NCBI GenBank assembly: GCA_017505785.1
Contig: JAFVOQ010000069.1
Location: 1-55,937 of the forward strand
Direction: 5' to 3'
DNA length: 55,937 nt
Source: Clostridia bacterium
GTDB taxonomy: Bacteria; Bacillota; Clostridia; Oscillospirales; CAG-272
Position numbers and translations under genes: made by a program. Shown piece after piece: positions 8,240 to 16,637 of the stretch; the first letter of the stretch is position 1, and each line of letters begins with the position of its first letter. A model generated the notes under the pieces. The model ran no database searches. It was not told the DNA's origin and saw nothing but the letters and a program-made list of their open reading frames with translations.

Positions 8240-9781
8240 TCAATTCCAGTATTTTTTATCGAGGCTTCTGAGCTGTATCGCCTCGGCGATGTGTGCGGCA
8301 CCGATCGTTTCGCTTTCCTCAAGATCGGCAACGGTGCGCGCCACGCGCATCACGCGGTCATAGCCACGGGCAGAGAGGCCCATGCGATCATACGCACCCT
8401 GCAGCAGTGCCTCTGCGCTCCTGTCGGTCACGCAATATTTCCGAATTGCCGCGGCATCAAGCTGTGCATTGCAAAATATGCTCTTTTCACCCTTCATACG
8501 CGCCGCCGCAAATGCCTTTGCGCGCATCACGCGCTCGCGCACGGTCCTCGAGCTCTCGGCACTCGCCTCCCTGGTTGCCAGCTCCTCATAGGAAAGTGAG
8601 GGAAGCTCAACCTCAATATCAATACGGTCAAGCAACGGTCCGCTGATACGCGAGATATACCGCTTAACGTCGGCAGGGGAGCAGGTACAGGGCTTTGTGG
8701 GGTGCCCGAAATAACCGCAGCGGCAGGGATTCATTGCACCCACCAGCATAAACGAGCACGGGAACGTGACACGCGCCGCCGCACGGGTAATGGTCACGCG
8801 CCGATCCTCAAGGGGCTGGCGCAGTGTATCGGTTACGGTTTTGGGGAACTCGGGCAGCTCATCCAGAAAGAGCACGCCGTTATGGGCAAGCGACACCTCG
8901 CCCGGCATTGGATTTGCGCCGCCGCCCACCAAGCTTACCGCCGACATGGTATGATGCGGTGCCCGAAAGGGTCTTGCGGCAAGCAGTGACCTGCCCTCGG
9001 GCAGGGTCCCGGCCACCGAATGGATCTTGGTGGTTTCGATCGCCTCCTCAAAGCTAAGGGGCGGTAGTATGGTGGGCAAACGCTTTGCAAGCATGGATTT
9101 GCCGGTGCCGGGGGGTCCTATCAGCAATACGTTATGTCCGCCTGCGGCGGCAATTTCGAGTGCGCGCTTTGCCATGGTCTGTCCGCGCACGTCGGCAAAA
9201 TCAAGTGCCGCCTCAAGGCTTGCATCGCTAAGCTCGGTGGGCTCTGCCGCAGCAGGCACGATCTGCTCCTGCCCGTTAAGGTGTGCCACCAGTGCCTTCA
9301 TATCGGTGAGGGGATATACCGTCATGCCCGCCACGGCGGCAGCCTCCCTTGCGTTTTCGGCAGGCACAAAAATTTGGGTAAGACCCGCATCGCGCGCCGC
9401 CACGCACATGGAAAGCGCACCGCGCACGGGGCGAATGTTACCCGAGAGTGAAAGCTCACCCACAAGGCAGATCCGCGAAAGATCGCAGCGGCGGTCTATG
9501 ATACCCGCGCACCGCAAAATTCCTGCCAAAATCGCCACATCGAAGCCCGAGCCCTCCTTCTTGCGATTGGCAGGGGCTAAATTTACGGTAAGGGAAAGCG
9601 AGGGGAAACGAAAGCCGCTGTTGTAGCTTGCCGTGCGCACACGGTCCTTGGCTTCCTTGACTGCGGTATCCGGCAATCCAACGATCTCAAATTCACCGAG
9701 CCGTTCCTGCGCATCACATTCCACGGTCACCAAAAAACCGTCGATGCCGCAAAGCCCTGCCGAAAGCAACGTTGTCAGCAT
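8240..9781 (-). CDS. YifB/ComM-like Mg-chelatase-family AAA+ ATPase
   Basis: 513-residue cytosolic AAA+ protein of the YifB/ComM family. ComM works as a branch-migration helicase in transformation; the role in Clostridia is unsettled. The N-terminal Lon-protease-like ChlI domain carries GFDVAILAGIL and the EIVGLPDTAVKEAKDR block. Walker A GPPGTGKSMLAK follows near residue 220, then Walker B VLFLDELPEF. The Cys-rich NPCRCGYFGHPTKPCTC loop and the C-terminal MgChl domain (RGYDRVMRVARTVADL) complete the family pattern. GAGGGC precedes the ATG. A consensus promoter lies at 9811-9839, making this the first gene of a four-gene operon. Confidence 0.93.
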   Translation of the reverse strand: MLTTLLSAGLCGIDGFLVTVECDAQERLGEFEIVGLPDTAVKEAKDRVRTASYNSGFRFPSLSLTVNLAPANRKKEGSGFDVAILAGILRCAGIIDRRCDLSRICLVGELSLSGNIRPVRGALSMCVAARDAGLTQIFVPAENAREAAAVAGMTVYPLTDMKALVAHLNGQEQIVPAAAEPTELSDASLEAALDFADVRGQTMAKRALEIAAAGGHNVLLIGPPGTGKSMLAKRLPTILPPLSFEEAIETTKIHSVAGTLPEGRSLLAARPFRAPHHTMSAVSLVGGGANPMPGEVSLAHNGVLFLDELPEFPKTVTDTLRQPLEDRRVTITRAAARVTFPCSFMLVGAMNPCRCGYFGHPTKPCTCSPADVKRYISRISGPLLDRIDIEVELPSLSYEELATREASAESSRTVRERVMRAKAFAAARMKGEKSIFCNAQLDAAAIRKYCVTDRSAEALLQGAYDRMGLSARGYDRVMRVARTVADLEESETIGAAHIAEAIQLRSLDKKYWN

Positions 9782-9810
9782 GCCCTCTCCCCCTTTACAA
9801 CAGTTAATTT

Positions 9811-9839
9811 ATTATAACATACTTTTTATATCATTGCAA
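9811..9839 (-). promoter_or_regulatory. Promoter of the yifB-purB-ligase-degV operon
   Basis: On the minus strand, TTGCAA (9834-9839), a 17-bp spacer and TATAAT (9811-9816), about 30 bp upstream of the yifB start. Confidence 0.75.
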
Positions 9840-9884
9840 TGGATTTTGCACAGTTTTCGCGTTTTTTCAAGACGCCAAAAGGAA

Positions 9885-10229
9885 GGGGGCTGAGTCATTT
9901 GGATGCGGAAGGCGTGATCTCGGCATGATATGGTGTTTGAGGCGCGTATTGTGATTGCTTATCCAAAGATATGCGGCGCCTCATGAAACACCCTTTGCGG
10001 TTTAAACAACCGCATTTTGCAAGCAAAATCAGGGTATTTCTCCTTTATAACAAGGCAAGTGACACGTCGAATGCCGAGAGCGTCGCCTAAAAAACACACA
10101 TAAAAATTGAAATTCGCAAGAATTTCCACCTAAAAACCGCTTTCCCTGCCATTTTTGTAACAGAAAAAGCGGTTTCCCTTTTATTTTCTTTTCGTGTGTT
10201 TTTGTTCGGCGCTAAATGAATCAGCCCCC
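9885..10229. mobile_element. 345-bp structured repeat with terminal inverted repeats (MITE-like or RNA element)
   Basis: The ends are 16-bp inverted repeats with one mismatch: GGGGGCTGAGTCATTT at 9885-9900 and AAATGAATCAGCCCCC at 10214-10229. Inside are nested stems: 9911-9926 with 10071-10087, a GAGGCGC/GCGCCTC stem around 9938-9995, TGCGGTT/AACCGCA near 10000-10020, GAAATTC/GAATTTC at about 10110-10127, and AACCGCTT/AAGCGGTT from about 10135 to 10180 followed by CCCTTTTATTTTC. Much of the sequence recurs from 55798 to the window end. No transposase and no convincing ORF is present. The filling between the 9926 and 10066 blocks is replaced by about 14 bp in the other copy. Confidence 0.7.
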
Positions 10230-10257
10230 CGTTTTATCAGCACCGTATTTTACGATA

Positions 10258-11763
10258 TCAACGGTACCAGTAATAATTTTTCAACTCACTTTTGGTAATC
10301 GCTTCCGCGTTCCATGAGCCGTCCTGCACAGTCACGCCATACCGATTTTCCCCGTAGGCGGCACCGATCTTCCAGCCCTCGCTTGTCGTGAAAACTAGCT
10401 CCTCAAGCGAAGCGCACCCCACAAAGGCACCGGCACCCAGCGTAATAACGTCAGTTCCGAGTGTGATCGACAGGAGGGCTGCACCGTCGCTGTCAGAAAG
10501 CGCACCGTTGGCGATCACACGCGTTTTTTCATGAACGGTAAGCGCCGTGATGCCGCTTGCGGTATCCAGCAGCACAAGATAGGGATTTTCGGTGTTGCCA
10601 AGATACTTGCCGCCATTCCAGTCCGTATATGACAGTGCTGTGTTGAGAAAAGCAAACGCCCCCACGGTTTTCATGCCACTCGGCAGCTCTATCGCGGAAA
10701 GCGTGCTGCACTTGTAAAACGCCTTCTCGCCAATATGGGCAGTGGTGGAAGGAATTGTAATTTGGGTAAGCGCCGCGCACTCGGCAAAGGCGTAAGCACC
10801 GATATTTTGTAGGGTAGAGGGCAACGAAACCTGCGCGAGCGAAGTGCAAGCAGCAAAGGCATAAGAGGAAAGTGACAAAACACCCTCGGGGAGCGTGATC
10901 GCCCCAAGCGACGCGCAACCGAGAAACGCCCCCGTGCCGATGATTTTGGTGTCGTTAGGTACGGCAAAGGAAGCGATCTCTTTATCCAAGATCTCAACAA
11001 GCAGTAAATGCGGTGCTTGTGCCGCGCCAAGGTATTTTGCACCGTTTTCCTCACTGTAAGTAATGGAATCACACCCCTCAAGCGCATTCTCGCCGATTTC
11101 GTTAATGCCGCTGTGTAAGGTAAGCTCCTCAAGTGCAGTGCACCCCTTTAGCATTTGTGCGGATATGGCACTGACACCCGTCGGAACGGCAAACGCTTTG
11201 AGGCTCACGCACCCCTCGAAGGCGGCACCGCCGATGACCTCAAGTTCACTGTTCTCGTGAAAGCTAACGCTTTCCAGTGCCTTGCATCCAGAAAATGCCT
11301 TCTCACCGATCCACTTCACATTTGACCCAAAGCTGACCGACGTGATGCTATTGTTCCCCGCAAAGGCGCCCGCACGCACCGAAAGCACAGGCTTTCCGTT
11401 TCTCAGGGCAGGGATCTCAACGGCAAGCGCGGTGCTGTTTCCGTAGCCGATCACCTCATACCCGGCTTCTCCGTCAAGCGTGATCTCGCCGTATTCCAAG
11501 TATGCCGCGCCATACTGCGCGCGTTTGCAATAAATACAGCTGCCTTCCTCATACAAGTGATTGATCTCATACTGTTCGCGCTCAAGCTCGGCATCGCACT
11601 CCGTGCATTTTTTCACACGCGTACCCGCCACAGAGCAGGTTGCCTCTACCGTCACCTCCCATTCGGACTCCTTGTGCTTACACTCACCGCAGGAAACAAG
11701 CATGGGCAAGAGCAGGCAAGCAAGCAGCATCGGCACGCCAATTATTTTTAAAAATTTATACAT
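10258..11763 (-). CDS. Secreted lipoprotein with BspA-type leucine-rich repeats
   Basis: 501 aa. The N-terminus is a lipoprotein signal peptide ending in LVSC with the acyl-accepting cysteine at residue 25, so the protein is probably tethered to the outer face of the membrane. A Cys/His-rich segment follows (ECKHKESEW, TCSVAGTRVKKCTEC, CIYCKRA), a pattern frequent in clostridial surface proteins. From about residue 100 to 470 there are LRR_5 repeats of the form IGxxAFxGCxxLxxVxLP. Such repeats usually mediate binding to host or microbial surfaces; no ligand can be inferred. A perfect promoter lies upstream and the gene is monocistronic. Confidence 0.88.
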   Translation of the reverse strand: MYKFLKIIGVPMLLACLLLPMLVSCGECKHKESEWEVTVEATCSVAGTRVKKCTECDAELEREQYEINHLYEEGSCIYCKRAQYGAAYLEYGEITLDGEAGYEVIGYGNSTALAVEIPALRNGKPVLSVRAGAFAGNNSITSVSFGSNVKWIGEKAFSGCKALESVSFHENSELEVIGGAAFEGCVSLKAFAVPTGVSAISAQMLKGCTALEELTLHSGINEIGENALEGCDSITYSEENGAKYLGAAQAPHLLLVEILDKEIASFAVPNDTKIIGTGAFLGCASLGAITLPEGVLSLSSYAFAACTSLAQVSLPSTLQNIGAYAFAECAALTQITIPSTTAHIGEKAFYKCSTLSAIELPSGMKTVGAFAFLNTALSYTDWNGGKYLGNTENPYLVLLDTASGITALTVHEKTRVIANGALSDSDGAALLSITLGTDVITLGAGAFVGCASLEELVFTTSEGWKIGAAYGENRYGVTVQDGSWNAEAITKSELKNYYWYR

Positions 11764-11801
11764 GTGTTTCTCCTCGTTTTTTAGGAATAAAGCATGAAAC
11801 T

Positions 11802-11830
11802 ATTATATAACATTTTGCCGAAAATGTCAA
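11802..11830 (-). promoter_or_regulatory. Perfect consensus promoter of the LRR lipoprotein
   Basis: Minus strand TTGACA (11825-11830), 17-bp spacer, TATAAT (11802-11807). Both hexamers match the sigma-A consensus exactly, which suggests strong vegetative expression. Confidence 0.8.
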
Positions 11831-11857
11831 GAAATCGCGCACGGTGGGCATAAAAAA

Positions 11858-11891
11858 GGTCAGCGGCTGCCCGTTTTGAGCGCCGCTGACC
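11858..11891 (-). terminator. Terminator of spoIIIAH
   Basis: Arms GGTCAGCGGC and GCCGCTGACC enclose a 14-nt loop. Read on the minus strand they are followed by TTTTTTATG. The hairpin sits 11 bp after the spoIIIAH stop. Confidence 0.8.
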
Positions 11892-11902
11892 GAAGGATCT
11901 GC

Positions 11903-12463
11903 TTATTTGGTTATAATGCGTATGTTTGCCGGGAGAATGCCTGCCTGCTCATATACGATCTCATTGATCTGAGAGATCTGATTTTGCTGCAAGCTCTCAC
12001 CGTTTACAACAACCGAGCAGCTCTCGCCGTTGAGGATCGCCACACACTGTGTAAAGCCCTTGGCAAGCACCATTGCCTCGATGTTCGCCTCCGCCTCCAT
12101 TTCCTTTGCCAGCTCGGAAATCTCAAGCAATGCCCCTGTTTTGGTGGCCTCGTCTGCCTCGGCACTGTCTACTACGCTTTGCAGCACCTCAAGTGCCTCA
12201 TCGCGTGCACGCTGGCGGCTGACCTGCGTGGCGGAGAAATATCCGTCAAGCGCGGTGTCGGTGGGGGTATTGTTATCCCCTGCCGCATCCCCTGAGGGTG
12301 CATCCCCCGGATCTGTGGTGTTGGCGTTGCCGCCAAACAGCGTAAAATTGAGAGCCAGTGCCACGGCAACAAGCATCACGGCACATGCGATCACGATCTG
12401 ACGGCGCCACGGGCGGCGACTTTCTTTTCTTTCTTGCTTGGGCATTTCAAGTTGATTTTCCAT
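11903..12463 (-). CDS. spoIIIAH: Stage III sporulation protein AH (SpoIIIAH-like)
   Basis: 186 aa. SpoIIIAH sits in the mother-cell membrane and meets the forespore SpoIIQ (or an equivalent) in the engulfment channel. A basic cytosolic N-terminus (KESRRPWRRQ) leads to one TM helix (IVIACAVMLVAVALALNF, 24-41). A low-complexity linker and an alpha/beta domain with a helical arm (SRQRARDEALEVLQSVVDS) follow, as in the FliF/YscJ-like ring-forming part. CAILNGESCSVVVNGESL and the C-terminal ILPANIRIITK are family-like. It has its own terminator and stands outside any spoIIIA operon. AAAGGAGG precedes the ATG. Confidence 0.85.
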   Translation of the reverse strand: MENQLEMPKQERKESRRPWRRQIVIACAVMLVAVALALNFTLFGGNANTTDPGDAPSGDAAGDNNTPTDTALDGYFSATQVSRQRARDEALEVLQSVVDSAEADEATKTGALLEISELAKEMEAEANIEAMVLAKGFTQCVAILNGESCSVVVNGESLQQNQISQINEIVYEQAGILPANIRIITK

Positions 12464-12555
12464 CTTTCAATCCTCCTTTGTTTATTGCCTCATTCACTTA
12501 TATGTACAGCCCCTTCCCATTATGCAAAAAACACCCCTTTTTTTTAAAAATTCTA

Positions 12556-12583
12556 TTGACAATGCACGTATGCGTGCTATACT
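12556..12583 (+). promoter_or_regulatory. Promoter of the marR-ABC operon
   Basis: TTGACA (12556-12561), a 16-bp spacer and TATACT (12578-12583). The spacer holds a second small inverted repeat, GCACG-tatg-CGTGC. A TATAAT at 12583-12588 would need a 21-bp spacer and is less likely. Confidence 0.75.
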
Positions 12584-12585
12584 AT

Positions 12586-12609
12586 AATTAGTTGCACACG
12601 CAACTAATT
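12586..12609. promoter_or_regulatory. Perfect palindromic operator, probable MarR site
   Basis: AATTAGTTGC, 4-bp spacer ACAC, GCAACTAATT: 10-bp arms with no mismatch. It starts three bases after the -10 box and covers the likely transcription start, the usual place for an autorepressor. The regulator gene begins at 12627. Confidence 0.8.
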
Positions 12610-12626
12610 AAAACAGGAGTATTACC

Positions 12627-13058
12627 ATGCACTCTTTAAGCAAAATGAACGCCATTGTTCGCTACGGCAACTTCTGGCGCACCCCCAAGCTTGCGGATAC
12701 GGGCATCGGCGCCTGTGACCGCCCTTACCTATTTTATATCTGTCATCATCAGGGCATTTCACAGGATACGTTATCCGAAGCACTTTTTGTCAACAAAAGC
12801 AGTGTAGCGCGCCGCTTGGCGCATTTGGAAAAGTGTGGCTACGTGACAAGAACACCCGATGAAAACGACCGCCGCGTGCTGCTGGTATCGCCTACCGAAA
12901 AGGCATTGGCACTGCTTCCCCTTTTGCGCGACATGTCGCGCGAATGGAACGAGATCATTACCAGAGGCTTTACCGAGGAGGAAATTAACGTTTTCTCCGA
13001 GCTGGTGGCGCGCGCCTATGCTAACGCACAGCAAAAAGTGAAGGAGCTTACCAAATGA
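12627..13058 (+). CDS. MarR-family transcriptional regulator
   Basis: 143-residue winged-helix dimeric repressor. The recognition helix region reads SQDTLSEALFVNKSSVARRLAHLEKCGYVTR, then the wing TPDENDRRVLLVSPTEKA, both standard for MarR. AACAGGAG precedes the ATG. Its stop overlaps the ATG of the downstream ABC exporter by 4 bp (ATGA), so regulator and pump are translationally coupled. A perfect palindrome overlaps its own start of transcription. It probably represses the operon until a drug or metabolite releases it. Confidence 0.92.
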   Translation: MHSLSKMNAIVRYGNFWRTPKLADTGIGACDRPYLFYICHHQGISQDTLSEALFVNKSSVARRLAHLEKCGYVTRTPDENDRRVLLVSPTEKALALLPLLRDMSREWNEIITRGFTEEEINVFSELVARAYANAQQKVKELTK

Positions 13059-14773
13059 AACTGATCTTTAGATATCTGCGCCCCCTCAAGCGCACTGTGG
13101 CGTTTGGTCTTACCGTCAAGGTGATCGCCACACTGTTTGAGCTGCTGCTCCCCTACATACTCAGCCATATTCTTGATACCGTAGTACCGCGACACGACCT
13201 CCTTGACATCCTGAAGTGGGGTGCTGCGATGATCGCGTTTGCGTGCTGCGCCATGATCGGCAACGTCATTGCCAACCGCAACGCCGCCAAGGTGGCAAAG
13301 GAGGCATCACGTCACATCAGGCACGATCTGTTTGCGGCGACCATGCACCTGTCCTCCCGCCAGACCGATGCCTTTACCGTACCGTCACTGGAGAGCCGCC
13401 TGACCTCGGATACCTACAACGTGCACCACTTTATCGGTATGATGCAGCGCATGGCGGTGCGCGTGCCGATCCTCCTGGCTGGCGGTGTTGTGATCACGCT
13501 GATCCTTGACTGGCGTTTGGCACTTGTGCTGATCGTAACCATGCCCCTCATTGGCGGGACTGTCTTTTTCATCACCCGTCGCGGCTTGCCGCTTTACCGC
13601 CAAACACAGCAGGCGGTTGACGCCATGGTGCGCGTGGTGCGCGAGGACTGCCAGGGCGTGCGCGTGATAAAGGCCTTATCAAAGGAAGAATACGAATGCC
13701 GCCGCTATGATGCCGTCAATGGGCGGTTGGTTTCCTGTGAGCGCAAGGCGGGCATCACCATGGCACTCTCACAGCCCCTGATGACGCTGTTTTTGAATTT
13801 CGGTCTGGTGGCGGTCATTTTGGTAGGCGCGTATCTCGTGCACGGTGGGCTTTCGAGCCCTGGGCGCATCATTGCCTTTCTGCAATACTTTACCCTGATG
13901 TCGGGTGCCATGACCGCCATGACACGCATTTTTGTTATGGCTACAAAGAGCACCGCCTCCGCCAATCGCATTGCCGAGGTGCTGCAAGCAACCGACACCT
14001 CAAGGCAAACCGCAACCGCGCCGCTTGAGGACAACGACCAAAGCTTTATTGTATTTGACGACGTTTGCTTTTCCTATAACGGCAAAAGGAACAACCTCTC
14101 TCACGTCAGCTTCACCCTGCCGCGCGGCGGCACGCTTGGCGTGATCGGCGCAACGGGATCGGGTAAGACCACACTGACCTCGATCCTGCAACGCTTTTAT
14201 GATATCGACAGCGGCAGTATTCGCATCGGCGGCGAGGATATCTATGCCATGGATAAAAAACGCCTGCACCAAATGTTTGGCGTTGTGATGCAAAATGACT
14301 TCATATGTGCCGATACGGTAGCGGAAAACATTCGATTTGGGCGTGATATTCCCGAGGAGGATATACGCCGTGCGGCAACGCTTGCACAGGCGGCAGATTT
14401 TATTGAAGGCTTTGCCGAGGGCTACCTGCATCCCCTTACCGCTAAGGGCACAAATGTGTCGGGCGGTCAGCGACAGCGCATCCTCATTGCAAGGGCACTC
14501 GCGGGCAACCCCGAGATCCTCGTGCTTGACGATGCCTCCTCCGCCCTTGACTACAAAACCGATGCAGCCCTGCGCCGCGCCATTCGCGAGGAGCTGCACA
14601 CCACCACCGTGATCGTGGCACAGCGTGTAAGCTCCGTGCGGCACGCAGATCACATTTTGGTGCTTGATCACGGCGAGGTGATCGGTTCTGGCAGGCACGA
14701 GGAGCTGCTTTGCACCTGCCCTGCCTATAAGGAGATCAACGATTCGCAGATGGGAGGTGCGTTCCTTGAATAA
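13055..14773 (+). CDS. ABC exporter half-transporter A (heterodimeric multidrug type)
   Basis: 572 aa: six-helix type IV exporter domain (about 1-310), then a nucleotide-binding domain. Walker A is GATGSGKTT and the signature is a good VSGGQRQR. Walker B reads LVLDDA, with aspartate where the catalytic glutamate is expected. That degenerate site is the usual mark of one subunit of heterodimers such as BmrC/BmrD or TM287/TM288. The gene overlaps marR by 4 bp upstream and its partner downstream. Efflux of a drug or toxic metabolite is likely; the substrate is unknown. Confidence 0.92.
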   Translation: MKLIFRYLRPLKRTVAFGLTVKVIATLFELLLPYILSHILDTVVPRHDLLDILKWGAAMIAFACCAMIGNVIANRNAAKVAKEASRHIRHDLFAATMHLSSRQTDAFTVPSLESRLTSDTYNVHHFIGMMQRMAVRVPILLAGGVVITLILDWRLALVLIVTMPLIGGTVFFITRRGLPLYRQTQQAVDAMVRVVREDCQGVRVIKALSKEEYECRRYDAVNGRLVSCERKAGITMALSQPLMTLFLNFGLVAVILVGAYLVHGGLSSPGRIIAFLQYFTLMSGAMTAMTRIFVMATKSTASANRIAEVLQATDTSRQTATAPLEDNDQSFIVFDDVCFSYNGKRNNLSHVSFTLPRGGTLGVIGATGSGKTTLTSILQRFYDIDSGSIRIGGEDIYAMDKKRLHQMFGVVMQNDFICADTVAENIRFGRDIPEEDIRRAATLAQAADFIEGFAEGYLHPLTAKGTNVSGGQRQRILIARALAGNPEILVLDDASSALDYKTDAALRRAIREELHTTTVIVAQRVSSVRHADHILVLDHGEVIGSGRHEELLCTCPAYKEINDSQMGGAFLE

Positions 14774-16625
14774 CATGCAAATGGGCGGCGGTGGCGGCGG
14801 ACTTGGCAAATCAAGATCCCTTAACAGCACCGTTGTTGACCAAAAGCAAACGGGGGCAGACCGCGTGCGCGTGCTGCGCCGCATGGGAAAATACCTATTC
14901 CGTTACCCGAAAACCGTCATTTTCGCTCTTTTTCTCATGCTCTCCTCCAATCTTCTTGCGCTCGCGGGCCCGATGCTGTCGGGCAAGGCGATCGATGCCA
15001 TTGAGCCGGGGCGCGGCGCAGTCGATTTTTCAGAGGTTTGGCTTTTCGCCGTTCTTTTGATCGTCTTTTACGCCGTATCGGGCTTGCTTTCCTATACACT
15101 GTCGGTTTTAATGGTCAATCTTAGTCAAAAGATCATTTACACCATGCGCCGTGAGGTCTTTCATCACCTCACCGCCCTCCCCGTCGGCTATTTTGACACA
15201 CACCAGACGGGAGATATCATCAGCCACATTTCCTATGATATCGATACCGTAAACACCTCTCTTTCCCATGATATTTTGCAGGTGCTTGCCAGCATCGTTA
15301 CCGTAGTGGGTGCCCTTGCGATGATGCTTTCCATTTCGCCCCCGTTGGTGCTTGTTTTTGCCATCACCATTCCGATCTCGGTGCTCTTTACCCGCTATAA
15401 GACCAAGCGTATCCGCCCGCTTTTCAAGGCGCGCTCGCGCAAGCTGGGAGAGCTGAACGGCTTTGCCGAGGAAATGCTCTCGGGGCAAAAGACCATTCGC
15501 GCCTATTCGCGCGAGAACGCGATCGTGTCACGCTTTGATGCGCGCAATAACGATGCCGTTGAGGCATATTACAAGGCAGATTGGCACGGCGCAATAATCG
15601 GCCCCTCGGTAAACTTTATCAACAACCTTTCGATTGCACTTGTTACGGTATGCGGCGGTATTCTTTACATGCTTACGCAAACTACCCCCACACTTGCACC
15701 GATCTTTGTGCTTTCGCTTGGCGGTGTTTCGGCGTTTGTCCAGTATTCCCGCAAGTTCTCGGGCCCCATTAATGAGCTTGCCAATATCATCAGCGAGCTG
15801 CAATCGGCAACCGCCGCGGCGGAGCGCGTATTCCGCCTGATCGACGAAGCACCCGAAGCCAAGGATAAGGACACCGCCACCGTCCTTGCCGACGTGCAAG
15901 GCGAGGTTGACTTTTCTCACGTTACATTCGGATACGTGGAGGAAAAAACGATCCTGCATGACCTCACAGTACACGCAAAGCCCGGCACCACCGTGGCGAT
16001 CGTAGGCCCCACGGGCGCGGGAAAAACAACGGTCATCAATCTCCTGATGCGCTTTTATGACGTAAACGAGGGTGTGATATCCATTGATAACGTGGATATC
16101 CGTGACGCAACGAGAAAATCACTGCGCAGTGCCTTTACCATGGTTTTACAGGATACGTGGCTCTTTTGCGGCACGATATTTGAAAACATCACCTACGGTA
16201 AGGAGAACGCCACCCGCGACGAGGTGATCGCCGCTGCAAAGGCAGCGCATATTCACGACTACATCGAAGGCCTCAAGGACGGGTATGACACCCTGCTCAC
16301 CGACGACGGCGTGAATATTTCAAAAGGGCAGCGGCAGCTCATTACCATAGCGCGTGCCATGCTGGCCGATGCCCCCATGCTGATCCTTGATGAGGCGACC
16401 TCCAACGTGGACAGCCGCACCGAGCAGCAAATACAGGCAGCAATGAAAAAGCTGATGGCAGGGCGCACCTGCTTTGTGATCGCCCACCGCCTTTCCACCA
16501 TTCAAAATGCCGACGTGATCTTAGTAGTAAAGGACGGCAACGTGATCGAGGCGGGCAATCACACGGAGCTTATGAAAAAGCAGGGCGGCTTTTACGCCTC
16601 TCTTTACAATTCGCAGTTTACGTGA
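14766..16625 (+). CDS. ABC exporter half-transporter B (catalytic subunit)
   Basis: 619 aa from a TTG start. GGGAGG (14752-14757) lies 8 bases before this TTG, while the GTG at 14757 falls inside the ribosome site and the ATG at 14775 is too far away. The start overlaps the end of the partner gene. A glycine run (MQMGGGGGG) opens the protein, then a six-helix exporter domain and an NBD with Walker A GPTGAGKTT and canonical Walker B LILDEA. The signature is ISKGQRQL instead of LSGGQ. The two subunits are thus complementary: the working ATP site should pair this Walker A/B with the other subunit's signature. Confidence 0.92.
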   Translation: MNNMQMGGGGGGLGKSRSLNSTVVDQKQTGADRVRVLRRMGKYLFRYPKTVIFALFLMLSSNLLALAGPMLSGKAIDAIEPGRGAVDFSEVWLFAVLLIVFYAVSGLLSYTLSVLMVNLSQKIIYTMRREVFHHLTALPVGYFDTHQTGDIISHISYDIDTVNTSLSHDILQVLASIVTVVGALAMMLSISPPLVLVFAITIPISVLFTRYKTKRIRPLFKARSRKLGELNGFAEEMLSGQKTIRAYSRENAIVSRFDARNNDAVEAYYKADWHGAIIGPSVNFINNLSIALVTVCGGILYMLTQTTPTLAPIFVLSLGGVSAFVQYSRKFSGPINELANIISELQSATAAAERVFRLIDEAPEAKDKDTATVLADVQGEVDFSHVTFGYVEEKTILHDLTVHAKPGTTVAIVGPTGAGKTTVINLLMRFYDVNEGVISIDNVDIRDATRKSLRSAFTMVLQDTWLFCGTIFENITYGKENATRDEVIAAAKAAHIHDYIEGLKDGYDTLLTDDGVNISKGQRQLITIARAMLADAPMLILDEATSNVDSRTEQQIQAAMKKLMAGRTCFVIAHRLSTIQNADVILVVKDGNVIEAGNHTELMKKQGGFYASLYNSQFT

Positions 16626-16637
16626 TACAATAGCAGT

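Noticed and set aside
9904..10000. 29-codon ORF on the minus strand of the 345-bp element, end conserved in the other copy (YHAEITPSASK)
   Set aside because: Only the part within the conserved stem is shared; the N-terminal half is absent from the second copy, so conservation is better explained by the stem.
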